Positions 25,990 to 33,402 are shown, numbered from the stretch's first letter. The stretch: DNA of 43,972 nucleotides from a virus (IMGVR_UViG_3300017917_001604:1-43972), one strand, 5' to 3'. Translations and numbers: made by a program. Notes: generated by a model from the letters alone, not told the origin.

Positions 25990-26316
25990 ATGATGAAGCA
26001 AAAAGCCACTCGCAAGCGCCGCCAAGATACCAAGCACGTTGTCTACGTTATCACTAACGTTTTGACGAACGAGCAGTACGTTGGCATCACTGTTTGCGGC
26101 CAACAAGTTCGCCGGGCGCTCAAGGTTCGTATGCAGAAGCACGTTCGTCGAGCACTTACCGAAGGCAAAGACTGGGGTCTGTGCGAAAGCATTCGTACCT
26201 ACGGTGTTGATGCCTTCGAGTATGGCGTACTAGAATTCGTTCGTGGCCGCAAGCCTGCTCATGCACGTGAGCGTGAACTGATCCGTGCATACGCACCTGC
26301 TCTGAACTCTCACTAA
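25990..26316 (+). CDS. Small GIY-YIG domain protein
   Basis: A 108-residue basic protein. VVYVITNVLTNEQYVGIT is the GIY-YIG beta hairpin, RRALKVRMQKHVR follows with the catalytic-arginine region, and the C-terminal helix ARERELIRAYAPALN carries the Glu. It has only the catalytic module and no DNA-binding extension, so it may be a stand-alone nuclease acting in host DNA degradation rather than homing. The start is placed at the promoter-proximal ATG. A second ATG follows directly. Confidence 0.78.
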   Translation: MMKQKATRKRRQDTKHVVYVITNVLTNEQYVGITVCGQQVRRALKVRMQKHVRRALTEGKDWGLCESIRTYGVDAFEYGVLEFVRGRKPAHARERELIRAYAPALNSH

Positions 26317-26326
26317 GGAGATTGAT

Positions 26327-26443
26327 ATGCGTTTTATTACCGACCGCGTTCGTGTGTTTTTGTTTGGCATTGCAATTGCCATCATGGGACTTTGGAACCC
26401 TAGCAAGGCTGTCCAGGCTGCATTCGACGCACTTGACGTCTAA
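26327..26443 (+). CDS. 38-residue single-span membrane microprotein
   Basis: SD AAGGAG sits seven bases before the ATG, and the gene begins eleven bases after the upstream stop. A short basic N-terminus leads into one hydrophobic helix (VFLFGIAIAIMGLW) and a short polar tail. Size and topology suit a phage membrane effector. No family recognised. Confidence 0.6.
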   Translation: MRFITDRVRVFLFGIAIAIMGLWNPSKAVQAAFDALDV

Positions 26444-26448
26444 CAGTG

Positions 26449-26478
26449 TTGACACAGAATTGCTCATTATGCTACAAT
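26449..26478 (+). promoter_or_regulatory. Sigma70-type early promoter with extended -10
   Basis: TTGACA (26449-26454), an 18-base spacer, and TGC just before TACAAT (26473-26478). It precedes the gene at 26500. Confidence 0.85.
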
Positions 26479-26499
26479 TTCTAAAACACTGGAGAGCCT

Positions 26500-26745
26500 A
26501 TGAGCAATTCTCATCCTAAACCTGATCATGTCGTTGCCAAAGACAAGCGCCGCGGTGTCATTGATCAAAATCCTGTACACGGAAAAAAACATGTAAAAAG
26601 ACCTTATAAAATTGTTGGCTTGCTCATGGGTCACGAAATGTCTTTGGGACATTATGTTGACCGAAACGATGCTGAAAAAGCATTAACATCGTATCACAAC
26701 AAAGGTTATATCAATGCACGTATTGTAAACCCTGGTGAAGATTAA
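26500..26745 (+). CDS. Early small basic hypothetical protein
   Basis: An 81-residue protein with Lys/His/Arg-rich first half and SD GGAG. The second half (GHYVDRNDAEKALTSYHNKG) looks like a small alpha/beta unit. Possible nucleic-acid binding by charge only. It has its own promoter. Confidence 0.6.
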   Translation: MSNSHPKPDHVVAKDKRRGVIDQNPVHGKKHVKRPYKIVGLLMGHEMSLGHYVDRNDAEKALTSYHNKGYINARIVNPGED

Positions 26746-26759
26746 TTTGGAGATTTAGA

Positions 26760-26936
26760 ATGGTTCGAATGTTAGGCGTATGGCTCTTAGTTTCCTTTGC
26801 CATTGGTTTGCTCATTGTCTTTTGGCAAGAAGCAACCGGCAAAGAACGTTGGGAGTTGACAAAGACAGTGGCCTTTGCTATACTGTGTGGTCTGATCGCT
26901 TCGGTGGTCATGGGTTTTATCTACATCATCTTTTAA
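26760..26936 (+). CDS. 58-residue two-span membrane protein
   Basis: SD TGGAG precedes the ATG. Two hydrophobic helices (about residues 5-21 and 37-57) flank a short charged loop with GKERWELTK. The second half of the gene contains a good promoter for the genes downstream. It starts a series of small membrane genes that ends with the SPFH lipoprotein and its neighbours. Confidence 0.65.
   Translation: MVRMLGVWLLVSFAIGLLIVFWQEATGKERWELTKTVAFAILCGLIASVVMGFIYIIF
26856..26884 (+). promoter_or_regulatory. Promoter inside the two-span membrane gene
   Basis: TTGACA (26856-26861), a 17-base spacer ending TGC, and TATACT (26879-26884). It points to the 28-residue ORF at 26946 and the SPFH gene. Confidence 0.65.
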
Positions 26937-26945
26937 GGAACTACT

Positions 26946-27032
26946 ATGTGGATTGAAGTGTTGGGCAGAGTTGCATACTTTGCTCTGGGTTTTGTTACTT
27001 GTGTTTATCTCTTTTCGAAAGGCATCCTCTAA
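26946..27032 (+). CDS. 28-residue membrane microprotein
   Basis: SD AAGGAA lies upstream and it stops one base before the SPFH gene. The peptide is mostly one hydrophobic helix (VAYFALGFVTCVYLF). It may act on its own or couple translation of the lipoprotein gene. Confidence 0.5.
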   Translation: MWIEVLGRVAYFALGFVTCVYLFSKGIL

Positions 27033-27033
27033 A

Positions 27034-27831
27034 ATGAATCGCGTTCTTAAACTTTCCGTCCTGGCCGCCGCAGTTACGTTGACGGCCGCTTGTACTCGCA
27101 TCGAAACCGGCGAGGTAGGCCTGCGAGTAGGCTTTGACAAACAAGTTAGCAACCAAGAGCTCTTGCCGGGCAGTTTCAATCAGGTCTTAGTTGGCGATGT
27201 GCTGACCTTCCCTGTTAAGGATGTTAATGTCAAACTCGATGACATGACTCCACTTGCCAAAGATAACAGCACCATGAAGGACTTTGATGCTGTGGTCATC
27301 TACAACCTTAACCAAAGTCAAGTTGCTGAACTCTACAATACCAAAAGCAAGGCATTCCACGTGGATCACAAAGGCGATACTTACCTGATGTATAACTACA
27401 TTCAGCAAACTGCTCGCAATGCTATCTACAAGGCCGCTCGAGACTACGAAGCCTTGGATATGAACGACAACCGTGCTGCCATTGAAGTCAAAGTCAAAGA
27501 ACTCATGCAAAGCACCTTGCGTGATGAGAAACTTGATGGTGCTATCAGCATTACTCAGGTGTTAGTGCGTAACATTCTGCCTGCTGACAGCGTAGTGGCC
27601 AGCGCCAACGATCTGGTCCGTGCCAAGAACGAACTCAAGCAAAAAGAAGTTGAAGTTAAAACCGCCGAAGCAGAAGCACGCCGTATGGCTGCACTGAGCA
27701 ATCAAAGTGCTCAGAGTGTACAGTTCATGCAGGCACAAGCCATGCTGAATATCAGTGAAGGCATCAAGTCAGGCAAGGTACAAACCATTGTTGTGCCAGC
27801 TAACTTTAATGCGCTAATGATGCCTAAATGA
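27034..27831 (+). CDS. SPFH/Band-7 (prohibitin-like) lipoprotein
   Basis: A 265-residue protein. Residues 1-20 are a lipoprotein signal peptide with lipobox TAAC, so the mature protein should be lipid-anchored at Cys20. The SPFH fold follows (GEVGLRVGFDKQV, then FPVKDVNVKLDDMTPLAKDN and DFDAVVIYNLN). A long alanine/glutamate-rich coiled coil comes next (ARNELKQKEVEVKTAEAEAR-like region near 205-230). Host relatives such as HflK/HflC form membrane rings that regulate FtsH. A phage copy could protect phage proteins, block superinfection or tune lysis. Which of these applies is unknown. Confidence 0.85.
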   Translation: MNRVLKLSVLAAAVTLTAACTRIETGEVGLRVGFDKQVSNQELLPGSFNQVLVGDVLTFPVKDVNVKLDDMTPLAKDNSTMKDFDAVVIYNLNQSQVAELYNTKSKAFHVDHKGDTYLMYNYIQQTARNAIYKAARDYEALDMNDNRAAIEVKVKELMQSTLRDEKLDGAISITQVLVRNILPADSVVASANDLVRAKNELKQKEVEVKTAEAEARRMAALSNQSAQSVQFMQAQAMLNISEGIKSGKVQTIVVPANFNALMMPK

Positions 27832-28007
27832 TTCCGTATACGGACTACGAACGACTTCTTCTCCTTGACGAAATCGAAAGAGGAGAAAAAGTCGTTATTC
27901 CAATTAGCGAAGATCATGCACACTTCATGATTCGTGTAGCACAATCTTATCTTGATCAGCGTTATCAGGCAACACTTGATGCATTAGCCACCGGACACAC
28001 AAAATGA
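27828..28007 (+). CDS. 59-residue hypothetical protein
   Basis: It overlaps the SPFH gene by four bases (ATGA) and the next gene by four. The protein is helical and charged (DYERLLLLDEIERGEKVV, then a helix with YLDQRYQATLDAL). The double overlap argues that it is real and translationally coupled. Function unknown. Confidence 0.6.
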   Translation: MIPYTDYERLLLLDEIERGEKVVIPISEDHAHFMIRVAQSYLDQRYQATLDALATGHTK

Positions 28008-28159
28008 GATTGTCTTACCTAACTGGTGCAGGATTGCTCCTGCTTGGAATCATTATTGGACATTTTACCGCCAGTCTCGATGCACTCAATGACTGCGTGG
28101 TTCGAGGGCAAATTACTTTAAATGATATAGTGATCCAATGCCGAGCTTATAAGGCATAA
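28004..28159 (+). CDS. 51-residue single-span membrane protein
   Basis: It starts in the ATGA overlap with the preceding gene. One hydrophobic helix (about residues 5-20, LTGAGLLLLGIIIGHF) is followed by a polar domain with two cysteines (NDCVVRG, VIQCRAY) that could form a disulfide outside the cytoplasm. Its position after the SPFH gene suggests a membrane partner. Confidence 0.6.
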   Translation: MRLSYLTGAGLLLLGIIIGHFTASLDALNDCVVRGQITLNDIVIQCRAYKA

Positions 28160-28160
28160 C

Positions 28161-28481
28161 ATGATATATTTTAACATAAATATCCGTAATCCTTTCTGGT
28201 CGGACCGCTTTAAAACTATTAAGTATTGGTCTTGCAAAGAACCACGCAATAACAAGTCTTGGGAAATTCAAGTTATGCGTGATGAAGAACTTTTTCGAAT
28301 TGAGTTTGACTGGACTGTACGACAAGACCATGCCGGCGTCACACTTGAATTTGGCCTATTAGGTTACAAGATCAACTTTAGCTGGCACGATACTAGGCAT
28401 TGGCATACAGAAAAGGGCCGCTGGATTAATTACAACGATCCTGAAGAAATGCGTGAACTATATCCCGAACAGTTTAAATAA
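28161..28481 (+). CDS. Hypothetical phage protein
   Basis: A 106-residue, aromatic, soluble protein with the phrase DHAGVTLEFGLLGYKINF and a Trp/His-rich turn (HDTRHWHTEKGRW). I recall closely similar small proteins in other phages, all uncharacterised. It begins one base after the preceding stop. Confidence 0.65.
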   Translation: MIYFNINIRNPFWSDRFKTIKYWSCKEPRNNKSWEIQVMRDEELFRIEFDWTVRQDHAGVTLEFGLLGYKINFSWHDTRHWHTEKGRWINYNDPEEMRELYPEQFK

Positions 28482-28484
28482 ACT

Positions 28485-28907
28485 ATGGACGACAAACTCG
28501 ATCAACTTCTCTGCGAACGCTACCCAAAAATCTTTGCAAAACGCCACGGCAACATGCAAGAGACTGCAATGGTTTGGGGGTTTGAGTGTGGCAATGGTTG
28601 GTTTGATTTAATCGACCAGCTGTGCTCCGATATCCAAAATTATATTGATCAAAACCCATCAAGAAAAGTACCGCAGGTTGTAGCTGAACAAGTCAAAGAA
28701 AAATTTGGAACCTTGCGCTTCTATGTTCAAGGGGGCGATCAACTAACCACCGGTATGATTTGGTTTGCCGAAGGCATGAGTGCTCGTATTTGCGAAACTT
28801 GTGGACAGCCTGGAAAACGTCGAGGACGCGGATGGATATATACTGCATGTGATGATCACACACAAACTGATCACTTAGATAAAAATAACAATGAACGAGA
28901 AAATTAA
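28485..28907 (+). CDS. Phage zinc-ribbon hypothetical protein
   Basis: A 140-residue protein of a family I recall as widespread in phages. Landmarks are ECGNGWFDLI at residues 34-43, VKEKFGTLRFYVQGG in the middle, and a C-terminal zinc site from ICETCGQPG and TACDDH (C-x2-C ... C-x2-H). Function unknown. It overlaps the next gene by 17 bases. Confidence 0.75.
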   Translation: MDDKLDQLLCERYPKIFAKRHGNMQETAMVWGFECGNGWFDLIDQLCSDIQNYIDQNPSRKVPQVVAEQVKEKFGTLRFYVQGGDQLTTGMIWFAEGMSARICETCGQPGKRRGRGWIYTACDDHTQTDHLDKNNNEREN

Positions 28908-29106
28908 AGAACTAGCTGAACAGGCCAAAATACAAATGTGCAGTGATGCACGACTACAAGAATTTGCAGAACTGATTGTCAACAAGTGCATTGACATTGT
29001 TGACACACATAACACCAAGTGCGCCTATACTACCTACGATCAATCAATAATTGAATGTGCTCGTATGCGTTTTACTGAAGCACTAAAAAAGTATTTTAAT
29101 ACCTAA
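28891..29106 (+). CDS. Small paralogue family member 1 (MNEKIKELAEQA type)
   Basis: A 71-residue helical protein sharing MNEKIKELAEQA and FAELIVNKC with three genes at 31526, 32004 and 32183. The family layout is an N-terminal amphipathic helix, a variable middle and F-A-E-L-I-V plus a short C-terminal helix. These occur in many phages as uncharacterised copies. It ends before an early promoter. Confidence 0.65.
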   Translation: MNEKIKELAEQAKIQMCSDARLQEFAELIVNKCIDIVDTHNTKCAYTTYDQSIIECARMRFTEALKKYFNT

Positions 29107-29134
29107 GTATTACCTTTTTCTTTGCAAAAAACGG

Positions 29135-29163
29135 TTGACCTGGGGTTGCGTTTCTGCTACAAT
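29135..29163 (+). promoter_or_regulatory. Sigma70-type early promoter with extended -10
   Basis: ACGG followed by TTGACC (29135-29140), a 17-base spacer ending TGC, and TACAAT (29158-29163). It drives the 48-residue ORF and the membrane gene downstream. Confidence 0.87.
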
Positions 29164-29191
29164 ACATGTATTGAAGATAAGGAACTAGGCA

Positions 29192-29338
29192 ATGCAGTAC
29201 ACACTGGTTACAAGTAAAGGCAAAATTTACACATTCTTCATCCTGGCAGCAGCTGAAACTTTTCAGCGAGCATATGGTGGCACCATTGTCACTGAAGACG
29301 TTCTTACTAAGGAAACTCAAAATGAAACTTTCGCTTAA
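29192..29338 (+). CDS. 48-residue early protein
   Basis: SD AAGGAA sits about nine bases before the ATG and a strong promoter lies upstream. The peptide begins MQYTLVTSKGKIYTFFI, followed by a short helix (AAAETFQRAYGG). It overlaps the next start by 17 bases. The shape looks like a small alpha/beta unit. Function unknown. Confidence 0.6.
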   Translation: MQYTLVTSKGKIYTFFILAAAETFQRAYGGTIVTEDVLTKETQNETFA

Positions 29339-29561
29339 ACAAAAAGCACTGCTCATCACCATCGGTGTTATTTTCGGTGTGGTGTTTGGATCCATGGCAG
29401 TAACCTTTATTCTGGCAAATGTCAGTTACCAAACAGTCGTCAATGCCCTGGGTGTAGGGTTTGTTGCATTTTTCATCTGGATGTTTTACAGTATTACTCT
29501 TAGTCAACTTGAGTATCAAGAAAAGCTCAAAGAGCTTAAAAAAACGGTTGAATCGAAATAA
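29322..29561 (+). CDS. Two-span membrane protein with C-terminal coiled coil
   Basis: A 79-residue protein. The ATG at 29322 is chosen because AAGGAA lies upstream and it yields a normal KLSLKQK membrane-protein start. Helices at about 9-29 and 38-57 are followed by the charged helix YQEKLKELKKTVESK. A promoter lies within its last codons for the next gene. Confidence 0.65.
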   Translation: MKLSLKQKALLITIGVIFGVVFGSMAVTFILANVSYQTVVNALGVGFVAFFIWMFYSITLSQLEYQEKLKELKKTVESK

Positions 29562-29576
29562 AAAGTCTGCTATAAT
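29548..29576 (+). promoter_or_regulatory. Sigma70-type early promoter with extended -10
   Basis: ACGG, TTGAAT (29548-29553), a 17-base spacer ending TGC, and TATAAT (29571-29576), overlapping the end of the upstream gene. Confidence 0.82.
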
Positions 29577-29600
29577 AACAGCATTGTTCAACTAAACACT

Positions 29601-29807
29601 GTGTCAAAAATGGGAAATTTAGTCATCGAAATTCAGGAAGCCATAGAAGCTGGCTATTTGAGCTTTCGGGAGATTGCTCAGCGTTTTGAAGTTTCCGTGA
29701 ATGATGTTGTCATGGTTGCTGAAGAACTCAACGAGTTTTATAATTATACCCAAGCTGCTCTGCTCCTTGAGCAGGATATTGGTTGTGAATTTGACCCCAA
29801 GGTGTAA
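29601..29807 (+). CDS. Small helix-turn-helix-like protein
   Basis: A 68-residue acidic protein with GYLSFREIAQRFEVSVNDVV, which fits a helix-turn-helix (sigma region 4/Trp-repressor style) unit. It may start at GTG 29601 or ATG 29610, neither with a clear Shine-Dalgarno sequence. A transcription-modulating role is possible. DNA contacts cannot be verified. Confidence 0.6.
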   Translation: MSKMGNLVIEIQEAIEAGYLSFREIAQRFEVSVNDVVMVAEELNEFYNYTQAALLLEQDIGCEFDPKV

Positions 29808-29810
29808 TAA

Positions 29811-29972
29811 ATGACTCTACGTAACTTGATGACAGAATATATTCTGTTTGCATTTACCGAACAAGATCTGATGCGTGAGTTTCATCTAACAGAAGCAGAG
29901 TTGCGAGATATGTCCGATATTGACCTCTTGGAACTCTACGACGCATCTATTCTCAAACCCATCAGCGAGTAA
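29811..29972 (+). CDS. 53-residue hypothetical protein
   Basis: It begins three bases after the upstream stop and ends two bases before the ligase ATG. It is acidic and helical (FTEQDLMREFHLTEAELRDM), resembling the paired-helix organisation of its upstream neighbour. Tight packing supports a real gene; the function is unknown. Confidence 0.6.
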   Translation: MTLRNLMTEYILFAFTEQDLMREFHLTEAELRDMSDIDLLELYDASILKPISE

Positions 29973-29974
29973 TC

Positions 29975-31294
29975 ATGGACAAACCTTGGCAAGTTATCGC
30001 AGACCTAGAAAATCATTCTAGCCGTATCAACAAAGAACAAATTATCTTTGAACAGGCACGAGCCGGCAACCACGAGTTCTTTGAAGGTGCTCGCTTTGCG
30101 CTAGACTCCATGGTCACCTTTGGTGTGGCCAAAGTGCCCGAGCGTACCGGTGCAGATGGCCCGGGCGTAGACTGGAACAGCTTCACTCTTATCCTCACTG
30201 GCTTTGTGAATCGTGCATTCACTGGTAACCTGGCTCGTGACACACTCAACGAGCTGATGAGTCGCTGTACTAACGCACAATGGAATGGTTGGTACCGTCG
30301 CATCCTGATTAAGGACCTGCGTTGTGGTGTTAGCGAAAAGACCATTAACAAGGTTGTAGAGGAAGAGTGGCCCGAATATGTTGTACCAATTTTTTCTTGT
30401 CAGCTTGCTCACGATAGTGCTAATCATGAATCGAAAGTATCTGGAAAGAAACTTATCGAAGTTAAACTCGATGGGGTCCGTGTTATCACTGTTGTTTATC
30501 CAGATGGGCGTGTTGATCAGTATAGCCGCAACGGTAAAGAACTTGTAAACTTCCCTCATATCAAAGAGCAGTTTGCCCAGGTAGCACAAGAAGGTGGTAT
30601 CAGCGAACCTACTGTGTTCGACGGCGAGATCATGAGCTCCAGTTTCCAAGACTTGATGAAGCAGGTGCATCGCAAGAGTGATGTGAAGAGCGATGATGCT
30701 GTACTGAACTTGTTTGACATTCTTCCGCTGAGCGAATTTGAACAAGGTTGCAGTAAACTTTATCAAGTCAAGCGAAGCATGATGTTGAAAGTTTGGTATG
30801 ACATGTGGAGTGACCATCTGCCTAATGTAGAAGTCTTGGCCCAAGAACTTGTGGACTTGGATACTGAAGAAGGGCAGAAACAGTACCGAGCTATCAATGC
30901 TCGTGCCATTGCTGGCGGCTACGAAGGCATTATGATCAAAGAGCCCAATGCACGATATGAGTGCAAGCGAAGTGTAGCCTGGCTCAAGCTCAAGCCGTTT
31001 ATCGAAGTCAGCCTTGAAGTTGTGGCTGTAGAAGAAGGCACTGGTCGTAATGTAGGCAAGCTAGGCGCACTGGTTTGTGAAGGTGAGGATGATGGACGTG
31101 GAATTCGTGTTAACGTGGGTAGCGGTTTTAGCGACGCAGATCGCGATAATTTCTGGAGTAGTCGTGACGAAGTACTTGGTAATGTGGTCGAAGTCCGGGC
31201 AGACGCTATCACAAAAAATCAAGATGGAACTTATTCGCTTCGCTTTCCGCGGTTCCTCCGATTCCGCGGTTTTGTGGCTCATGAGAAAATTTAA
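29975..31294 (+). CDS. ATP-dependent DNA ligase (T4 gp30-like)
   Basis: A 439-residue ligase sealing nicks in phage replication and repair. The adenylation motif I is KLDG at 164-167 (Lys164 the nucleophile), followed by the FDGEIM, GGYEGIMIKEP and WLKLKP motifs (III, IV, V). An OB-fold C-terminus ends with VRADAITKNQDGTYSLRFPRF. Residues 1-140 match the helical N-terminal domain of T4-type ligases. It is expressed with the small early genes on both sides. Confidence 0.95.
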   Translation: MDKPWQVIADLENHSSRINKEQIIFEQARAGNHEFFEGARFALDSMVTFGVAKVPERTGADGPGVDWNSFTLILTGFVNRAFTGNLARDTLNELMSRCTNAQWNGWYRRILIKDLRCGVSEKTINKVVEEEWPEYVVPIFSCQLAHDSANHESKVSGKKLIEVKLDGVRVITVVYPDGRVDQYSRNGKELVNFPHIKEQFAQVAQEGGISEPTVFDGEIMSSSFQDLMKQVHRKSDVKSDDAVLNLFDILPLSEFEQGCSKLYQVKRSMMLKVWYDMWSDHLPNVEVLAQELVDLDTEEGQKQYRAINARAIAGGYEGIMIKEPNARYECKRSVAWLKLKPFIEVSLEVVAVEEGTGRNVGKLGALVCEGEDDGRGIRVNVGSGFSDADRDNFWSSRDEVLGNVVEVRADAITKNQDGTYSLRFPRFLRFRGFVAHEKI

Positions 31295-31295
31295 T

Positions 31296-31529
31296 ATGGA
31301 AAAACCAGCAATCAAAAGTTTAATATATGGCGGCATTAACGAGTTAATGCAAAACGAAAAATACTATCGCTACAGTAAAATCGGCAGAGAGTATTGCCGT
31401 TGGACCGACGAGGGTAAAAAGGCTCTTAACGAGTTTATGTCTGATATAGCTTACTATGTCTACGAAGCAGAGCAAGCAAGTCTGGATCAACGTAGCAAAG
31501 AAATTATGCTGAAAGAACTAAGTTCATGA
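31296..31529 (+). CDS. Hypothetical basic protein
   Basis: A 77-residue protein starting one base after the ligase stop (the longer frame upstream lies inside the ligase gene). It has helices and an aromatic patch (YYRYSKIGREYCRWTDEGKK). It is coupled to the next gene by ATGA overlap. Similar small phage proteins exist without known function. Confidence 0.65.
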   Translation: MEKPAIKSLIYGGINELMQNEKYYRYSKIGREYCRWTDEGKKALNEFMSDIAYYVYEAEQASLDQRSKEIMLKELSS

Positions 31530-31762
31530 ACGAACGAATTAAAGAACTTGCTACACAAGCTGGTGCAGAATTTTGGCAACGACTTGAAAATGATGTTGTC
31601 AAACAAGACGCATACATTACCTTTGATCCGCCGGAGAGTTTGGAAAAGTTCGCCGAGTTGATTGTTCGGGAATGTGCTCGGGTGTTCTGGAATATTGATG
31701 ACGGTGAACTACATGATGAATACGTTAAGGCGCTAAAGAAACATTTCGGAGTTGAAGAATGA
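31526..31762 (+). CDS. Small paralogue family member 2
   Basis: A 78-residue protein with MNERIKELATQAG at the start, KFAELIVRECARVFW in the middle and the tail KKHFGVEE. The last 17 bases across its stop and the next start are identical at the following two junctions. Start and stop both overlap neighbours by four bases. Confidence 0.68.
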   Translation: MNERIKELATQAGAEFWQRLENDVVKQDAYITFDPPESLEKFAELIVRECARVFWNIDDGELHDEYVKALKKHFGVEE

Positions 31763-32007
31763 AATTGAATTATGAATATGGAGAAAACTCCTTAACTATT
31801 ACCCGTTCATATGAGCCCGGTGAGAAGTATCTCCAGGCGGTTAGGTGGGATTCAAAACATGGTAAGGCAACAAAAGAAAAAGTCGAGGCCGTAGTGCCAG
31901 GCAGTCGATTTGTAGAAGTTAGACACCGTAAAAGTCTCGCTCCCACTTTAGATAATGTGACCCAAACAATGGTTATCGTTGAACTAACTGCCGGAGTTGA
32001 AGAATGA
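31759..32007 (+). CDS. Hypothetical beta-rich protein with borrowed C-terminus
   Basis: An 82-residue protein, unrelated in its body to the neighbouring paralogues (NYEYGENSLTITRSYEPGEK, beta-rich), yet ending TAGVEE like them because the junction repeat encodes its tail. This suggests recombination at the repeat. Function unknown. Confidence 0.62.
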   Translation: MKLNYEYGENSLTITRSYEPGEKYLQAVRWDSKHGKATKEKVEAVVPGSRFVEVRHRKSLAPTLDNVTQTMVIVELTAGVEE

Positions 32008-32186
32008 ACGAACGAATTCGAGAACTTTATCTACAGGCCGTTGAATATTCAAACGGTCAAATGACATTTGGCGACACTCGTGAATATTTTGCCAAAAAGT
32101 TCGCCGAGTTGATTGTTCGGGAATGTGCCACATTGGCATACGATGGACCTGGTGGTATTTTGGAACACTTCGGAGTTGAAGAATGA
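32004..32186 (+). CDS. Small paralogue family member 3
   Basis: A 60-residue protein with MNERIRELYLQAVEY, then KKFAELIVRECATL and the tail EHFGVEE. It is shortened in the variable middle relative to member 2. ATGA overlaps occur on both sides, both inside the junction repeat. Confidence 0.67.
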   Translation: MNERIRELYLQAVEYSNGQMTFGDTREYFAKKFAELIVRECATLAYDGPGGILEHFGVEE

Positions 32187-32407
32187 ACCAACAAATCTTT
32201 GATCTTGTCGAAAGAGCCAGAGAGTTAGCGGCAACAGATACCCCAGACGGTGGCAAGCGTTTTAACCTAGACGAGTTCCACGAAAAATTTGCTGAACTGA
32301 TCTTGCGTAAGGTCATTGACCGGATCGAGGATTGGGCCAAAGATGACTTTGGACTCAACGCCCTGGCCTTAGAGATCCTTGATGAATTTGACATGGAGTT
32401 AAAATGA
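32183..32407 (+). CDS. Small paralogue family member 4
   Basis: A 74-residue protein, more divergent: MNQQIFDLVERARELA, then FHEKFAELILRKVIDRIEDW and a longer acidic helical end without GVEE. Coupled by ATGA to the genes before and after. Confidence 0.65.
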   Translation: MNQQIFDLVERARELAATDTPDGGKRFNLDEFHEKFAELILRKVIDRIEDWAKDDFGLNALALEILDEFDMELK

Positions 32408-32679
32408 AAACCTTAGACCTAGTTGGTGAAACAACACAAGAACGTGGCACCTGGCTACGCAACATCTTGACAAAGAATATCTGCGACGTTACATTTACTA
32501 AAGTGAATGGCGAAACACGAACCATGCCATGCACTCTTAAACCTAGTAGCTTGCCGCCTACACCTGTAAAGGAAAGCAAGAAAGCCGCAAACCCCGATAC
32601 CTTGAGTGTTTGGTGTGTGGACAAAAAGGAGTGGCGTAGCTTTAGGGTTATGAATGTAACCGAAGTGCGAGTACTATGA
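32404..32679 (+). CDS. SH3-barrel-like phage protein (DUF2693-type)
   Basis: A 91-residue protein with DVTFTKVNGETRTMPCTL and VWCVDKKEWRSFRVMNVTEV, the pattern I recall for the SH3-like DUF2693 family in T4-like phages. The role is unknown, and its beta barrel may contact nucleic acid or protein. ATGA overlaps on both sides. Confidence 0.7.
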   Translation: MKTLDLVGETTQERGTWLRNILTKNICDVTFTKVNGETRTMPCTLKPSSLPPTPVKESKKAANPDTLSVWCVDKKEWRSFRVMNVTEVRVL

Positions 32680-32873
32680 CAGATCCAAAAATAGAAAAAA
32701 TATCCGAAACAACCTGGATAATCACACTTGAAGAAGATCCTGAAACTGGCGATCTAATCATGCCGTTGCCCGATGAACTGTTGGCTGCACAAGGTTGGGA
32801 AGTAGGTGATACTCTTGTATGGGATGTTGACACCGAAGCACAAACAGCATCTTTGACCAAGAAAAATGACTGA
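32676..32873 (+). CDS. AbrB/SpoVT-like small protein
   Basis: A 65-residue protein. LIMPLPDELLAAQGWEVGDTLVW is the swapped-hairpin AbrB-type signature (P-L-P-x-E-L-L ... G-W-x-x-G-D), which in bacteria builds small DNA-binding dimers. Phage copies of this form are common and uncharacterised. A regulatory DNA-binding role is plausible. Confidence 0.68.
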   Translation: MTDPKIEKISETTWIITLEEDPETGDLIMPLPDELLAAQGWEVGDTLVWDVDTEAQTASLTKKND

Positions 32874-33402
32874 CCTATCGCGTAGCCCACAGCGTCATAC
32901 GTTTCTACAAAAGAAACGTGACGGTCATTTGGACGATGATTTCTTTGATACAATTCGTGCCCAGGATTTGCTCAAGGAAGCCGATCCTGAGTGGCAAAAA
33001 GACAACTTAGAATACGATCTAAGAAGCACAGATTGGATTTTAGAAAAGGTGCGTAGTAGCGAAAGTTATGCACAAAATCTTTATGCCGCACTTTGTAACA
33101 ACGATTTTCAACGTGCAGATGTGTGGCCAATACTAACAGATAAGTTCTGGAGTTGTTCGTGGCGCTATGCTGGTGGTATCATTGCAAACATGCGACAGCA
33201 AGGTGATTATATTGATTGGTATTGTTCTGGTATTCGCAGTGACCTGTCTGATGACGATTATAAAGATCTAAATGCTGAAGGCCGAGCACGTTACCAATTT
33301 ATGAAAAACAATTTTGTAGGCGAAAGCGTGGTCACCGAAGAAATCGAAGCGGACCTCAAACGGTTAGGTTGGAACGTTATTCAGGACAAATCGGCAAAAT
33401 AA
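32866..33402 (+). CDS. Hypothetical phage protein
   Basis: A 178-residue protein overlapping the AbrB-like gene by eight bases. It is mostly helical with a Trp-rich centre (WPILTDKFWSCSWRYAGG) and a C-terminal DLKRLGWNVI. I recall homologues in cyanophage-like genomes, function unknown. It ends just before an early promoter. Confidence 0.65.
   Translation: MTDLSRSPQRHTFLQKKRDGHLDDDFFDTIRAQDLLKEADPEWQKDNLEYDLRSTDWILEKVRSSESYAQNLYAALCNNDFQRADVWPILTDKFWSCSWRYAGGIIANMRQQGDYIDWYCSGIRSDLSDDDYKDLNAEGRARYQFMKNNFVGESVVTEEIEADLKRLGWNVIQDKSAK

Larger units (their letters stand above)
31747..32187 (+). repeat. Three copies of a 17-bp gene-junction repeat
   Basis: cggagttgaagaatgaa occurs at 31747-31763, 31992-32008 and 32171-32187. 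Each copy encodes the GVEE end of one protein, carries GGAG as ribosome binding site and contains the ATGA stop/start overlap for the next gene. The middle copy joins a non-homologous gene to a paralogue, so the junction seems to move as a unit. Confidence 0.85.

Noticed and set aside
29000-29031. TTGACA and TATACT inside the gene at 28891
   Set aside because: The spacer is 20 bases, too long, and a much better promoter follows at 29135.
30101-30844. 247-residue minus-strand ORF inside the ligase gene
   Set aside because: Antisense to a certain ligase with intact motifs; no recognisable domain.
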